Source: Glacieibacterium sp965200405 (GTDB taxonomy: Bacteria; Pseudomonadota; Alphaproteobacteria; Sphingomonadales; Sphingomonadaceae). Taken from it: a stretch of 64,000 nt of DNA. Of the stretch, positions 61,267 to 64,000 are shown one piece after another (positions within the stretch are counted from its first letter, which is position 1; every line of letters begins with the position of its first letter). The notes under the pieces were generated by a model that saw only the letters and a list, made by a program, of their open reading frames with translations, was not told the DNA's origin and did no database searches. The DNA lies in NCBI RefSeq assembly GCF_965200405.1, contig NZ_OZ241356.1, forward strand, positions 310,001 through 374,000, given 5' to 3'. A program made the position numbers and the translations under genes.

Positions 61267-62510
61267 CGCGCTCCGTCTTCGCCCTGCTGGCGGCGTCGCT
61301 GCTGCTGACGTCGGCCGCCGCCACCGCCGCGCCTGCCGCGTCGACCGACTACGCCGCTCGCGTCGCGCGGGTCCTCAAGGCGACGCCGCTCATCGACGGG
61401 CATAACGACTGGCCGGAAGCGCTGCGGGAGCGTGAAGGCGAGGCGCGCTGGACCGTCGACCTGAACGACCTGTCGGCCAGCAAGATACGCTACAACACCG
61501 ACATCGCCCGCCTGCGCAAGAGCATGGTCGGCGGCCAGTTCTGGTCGGTCTGGGTCTCCGCAGACCTACCGGGCAAGGAGCAGGTCGAGCAGACGCTGGA
61601 GCAGATCGACCTCGTCCATTCGATCGCGGCGCGCTATCCCAACGACTTCGCCATCGCCCGCACCGCCGACGATGTAGAGCGCGCCCACAAAGCCGGGCGC
61701 ATCGCCTCGATGATCGGCGTAGAGGGTGGCGGCCAGATCGACGGCAGCCTGTCGGTGCTGCGCAGCTATGCGGCACTCGGCGCGGGATATCTGACGCTGA
61801 CCCACTCGCGGACCATCGACTGGGCCGATTCCGCCACCGACGATCCCAAGCACGACGGCCTGACCGACTTCGGGCGCAAAGTGGTGCTCGAGCTCAACCG
61901 GCTCGGCATGCTGGTCGATCTTAGCCATGTCAGCGAGGGCACGATGCGCGCCGCGCTGGCGGTGACCAAGGCGCCGGTGATCTTCTCGCACTCAGGCGCG
62001 CGTGCGATCAACGACCACCCTCGTAACGTCTCCGACGACGTGTTGAAGTTGGTGCGCCAGAACGGCGGCGTCGTCATGGTCGATTATGCTCCGGTCTATG
62101 TCTCGGACGCGTATCGCCGCTGGTCGGCGGACCAGTCGGCGGAGAAGACCCGGCTTAACGCGCCACCGTTCGGCGGGCTCGACATCGGCCAGCCGGTCAA
62201 GGCGGCGGCGGACTTCGACGCCTGGCTCAAGGCCCATCCCGCGCCGCCGGTCACCCTGTCCCAGGTCGCCGACCATATCGAGCATATCGTCAAGGTTGCC
62301 GGCATCGAGACCGTCGGCCTGGGCTCCGACTTCGACGGCGTCGGCGAAGCGCTGCCGGCGGGGCTGGGGGACGTCACGACCTACCCTGCCCTGCTTGCAG
62401 AACTGATGCGTCGCGGTTGGAGCGACGCCGACATCGCCAAACTAGCCGGTGGCAACGTCCTGCGGGTGATGCGCGGCGCCGAGCGAGTGCAGGCGGCGAT
62501 GAAGCGCTAG
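61263..62510 (+). CDS. Membrane (renal-type) dipeptidase
   Basis: A 415-residue exported enzyme of family M19. The TTG at 61263 is chosen because it overlaps the regulator stop and opens a signal peptide (MTRSVFALLAASLLLTSAAATAAPA). Zinc-site residues are visible: IDGHNDWP (His47, Asp49), MIGVEGG (bridging Glu154), and the later LTHSRTIDW, FSHSGARAI and GLGSDFDGV segments. M19 enzymes hydrolyse dipeptides, notably those with a D-residue at the C-terminal position. This fits the D-amino-acid theme of the cluster. Confidence 0.92.
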   Translation: MTRSVFALLAASLLLTSAAATAAPAASTDYAARVARVLKATPLIDGHNDWPEALREREGEARWTVDLNDLSASKIRYNTDIARLRKSMVGGQFWSVWVSADLPGKEQVEQTLEQIDLVHSIAARYPNDFAIARTADDVERAHKAGRIASMIGVEGGGQIDGSLSVLRSYAALGAGYLTLTHSRTIDWADSATDDPKHDGLTDFGRKVVLELNRLGMLVDLSHVSEGTMRAALAVTKAPVIFSHSGARAINDHPRNVSDDVLKLVRQNGGVVMVDYAPVYVSDAYRRWSADQSAEKTRLNAPPFGGLDIGQPVKAAADFDAWLKAHPAPPVTLSQVADHIEHIVKVAGIETVGLGSDFDGVGEALPAGLGDVTTYPALLAELMRRGWSDADIAKLAGGNVLRVMRGAERVQAAMKR

Positions 62511-62625
62511 GCGGAGGCCAGCCGCTCAGCGTCGGCTATCGTCGGCGCCAAGGCGGCTCGATTGCACCTCGTTCATTACTTTGAAGTTTCTAATCGGTCT
62601 CCCGACATTCGTTGTTGCGTCGTCC

Positions 62626-62640
62626 TGTATACGCTATACA
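62626..62640. promoter_or_regulatory. Inverted repeat TGTATA-CGC-TATACA upstream of TonB receptor
   Basis: A perfect 6-bp inverted repeat with 3-nt spacer, 49 nt upstream of the TonB receptor ATG at 62690. TGTATA/TATACA half-sites are typical of GntR/FadR-type operators, but no such regulator is in the window; the XRE-cupin protein is a local alternative. Confidence 0.45.
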
Positions 62641-62689
62641 TACGCCGTTGCTGATGCCCATGAGAGGCACAGCAAGGGGGGAATTGATC

Positions 62690-64000
62690 ATGTTCGGTGA
62701 TGCAATGCGCGTACGTGGGGCCATCATGCCCGCGAGCGGCGCGTATACAGTAGACGGCGCCTGCACCGCGGCGCGTTATTATAAACTCAAGCTCCTGCGC
62801 TCGATCGCTTTTATCGCCATCAGCGCCACCGCCGGAACGGCGCTTGCGCAATCGACGCCGGTCTCTCCAGCCGCCGACGCCGCGCTGCCCGGCACGCCTG
62901 CCAACGTCCAGAGCAAGGCCGGCGAGACCAATCCCCTGCCATCGCGCGATACCACGGCCGAGGGCGATGGCCCCGCCAACGAAATCGTCGTGACCGGCAG
63001 TAGTATCCGCGGCGTCGCACCAACCGGCTCCAACCTGATCAGCATCGGGCGCGATACCATCCAGGCGACCGCCCCGGCCAACACCAAGGAATTGCTGGCC
63101 TCGATCCCGCAGCTCGGCAATTTCGGCGCCAACGCCGAGCAATCGACGCCGAGCCGCTTCCGGACCAGCGGCTTCCAGCCGAACATCCACAATCTCGGCA
63201 CGTTCGCGACACTGACGCTGTTCAACGGCCACCGGTTTGCGCCGGTCGGCGGCGAGGCGGTGTTCCCGGACCCTTCGATCATCCCGGTCATCGCGGTCCA
63301 GCGCGTCGAGGTCATCGCCGACGGTGCCTCCTCGGTCTATGGCTCGGACGCAGTCGCCGGCGTGGTCAACTTCATCTACCGCCGCAATGTCGAGGGCATC
63401 GAAGCCTCCGCAACCTACGGCTTCAACGGATCGCGCTACCAGAAGCGCGACGCCTCGATCATCGGCGGCCACTCCTGGGGCTCCGGCAGCATCATGGCGG
63501 CCTATGAGTATTCGGACAACAAATCGCCGCTGAACACCGAGATCGAAACGCTGGCGCTCGGTGGCGACCAGCGTTCCCGCGGCGGCCGCGACCTGCGCCA
63601 GAACACCTGCCTCGATCCCAATGTGACGGTCGGCGGCAAGACCTACGCCTATCCAACCTATACCGTCGGGCGTAATCTTTGCGGCGTCCTCAACGAACAG
63701 CAGGTCATCCCCGATGGTGGCCGTCATGCCGCGCTGGTGACCGTCCGCCAGACCTTGAACGACACGATCGAGCTTTGGTCCGAATTCAATTATTCGAGCT
63801 ACAAGACGACGCGGACCGGTGGGCGCCAGGCGCTCAACCTGACGATCCCCAACACCAACCCGTTCTTCCGGCTGCCGCCCGGCGTCACGGCGAAGAGCAT
63901 CGCCGTCACCCGCAGCGGCCTGGGCCTGTTTCCGGGTGCGGTGTCGGACCAGACTTCGAAAGTCTGGGGCATCACCGCGGGCGCCGACATCAAGCTGGGC
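62690..64000 (+). CDS. TonB-dependent receptor, N-terminal part (truncated by window end)
   Basis: Open from the ATG at 62690 (GGGGGGA 7 nt upstream) to the window edge, 437 codons. The signal peptide follows a long polar N-terminus: RSIAFIAISATAGTALAQ ends near residue 52, so a downstream start (ATG 62726) is possible. The TonB box region is NEIVVTGSSIRG. The plug contains LLASIPQLGNFG, LTLFNGHRFAPVGG and RVEVIADGASSVYGSDAVAGVVNFIYRR (key DGASSVYGSDAVAGVVN). This is the large receptor type common in sphingomonads. It follows the dipeptidase and may take up the cluster's substrate. Confidence 0.88.
   Translation, partial: MFGDAMRVRGAIMPASGAYTVDGACTAARYYKLKLLRSIAFIAISATAGTALAQSTPVSPAADAALPGTPANVQSKAGETNPLPSRDTTAEGDGPANEIVVTGSSIRGVAPTGSNLISIGRDTIQATAPANTKELLASIPQLGNFGANAEQSTPSRFRTSGFQPNIHNLGTFATLTLFNGHRFAPVGGEAVFPDPSIIPVIAVQRVEVIADGASSVYGSDAVAGVVNFIYRRNVEGIEASATYGFNGSRYQKRDASIIGGHSWGSGSIMAAYEYSDNKSPLNTEIETLALGGDQRSRGGRDLRQNTCLDPNVTVGGKTYAYPTYTVGRNLCGVLNEQQVIPDGGRHAALVTVRQTLNDTIELWSEFNYSSYKTTRTGGRQALNLTIPNTNPFFRLPPGVTAKSIAVTRSGLGLFPGAVSDQTSKVWGITAGADIKLG

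Overview
The window is high-GC DNA that reads as the chromosome of an alphaproteobacterium of the sphingomonad group. This rests on an Entner-Doudoroff gene set (zwf-pgl-edd-eda), several TonB-dependent receptors, a PEP-CTERM protein, a GlsB/YeaQ membrane protein and CT-rich hairpin repeats between genes. The affiliation is inferred from gene content and no species can be named.

Layout. Positions 1-20 kb hold housekeeping and envelope genes: the end of an MFS transporter, an M61 peptidase, a VanZ-like protein, a beta-propeller protein, a secreted cyclophilin, a CPA1 antiporter, a catalase-like protein, a quinone-type oxidoreductase, an ATP-dependent DNA ligase, a PEP-CTERM protein, the Entner-Doudoroff genes, a Crp/Fnr regulator, an SDR and a TonB receptor. 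Positions 20.6-46 kb form an accessory island: a complete-looking non-flagellar type III secretion system (T3SS) flanked by its probable cargo. The apparatus lies in two divergent operons. The minus operon, read from 40.4 to 29.6 kb, is transglycosylase, sctV, sctC, sctD, a probable sctF, sctI, sctJ, sctK, sctL, sctN, sctO, sctP. The plus operon, read from 40.6 to 45.1 kb, is sctU, a FliO-like gene, sctQ, sctR, sctS, sctT and a short LuxR-type regulator. Positions 46.9-48.1 kb encode outer-membrane phospholipase A. Positions 48.1-64 kb look like a cluster for using D-amino-acid (peptidoglycan-type) peptides: three serine hydrolases, a YkvI-like transporter, a DUF1611/DgcN protein, a DgcA-like epimerase, a POT peptide permease, two TonB receptors, an XRE-cupin regulator and a membrane dipeptidase.

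The most interesting part is the T3SS cargo region. Four intergenic places carry the same inverted repeat, TAGTCG-N3-CGACTA (at most one mismatch), at 22474, 24337, 29582 and 45085. Each lies upstream of an operon of putative secreted proteins; none was seen before the apparatus genes. Three cargo operons pair a probable toxin with a small downstream gene: a polymorphic-toxin-like protein with an 81-residue partner, a class-3 lipase with an exported ankyrin-repeat protein, and a LysM/cysteine-peptidase/phage-lysozyme protein with a small exported protein. A fourth carries a possible cell-wall-active protein followed by two exported proteins. Exported partners next to enzymes that would attack lipids or peptidoglycan are the signature of effector-immunity modules. 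I therefore infer, without proof, that this T3SS may deliver antibacterial effectors under control of the LuxR-type protein encoded at the end of the sctU-T operon.
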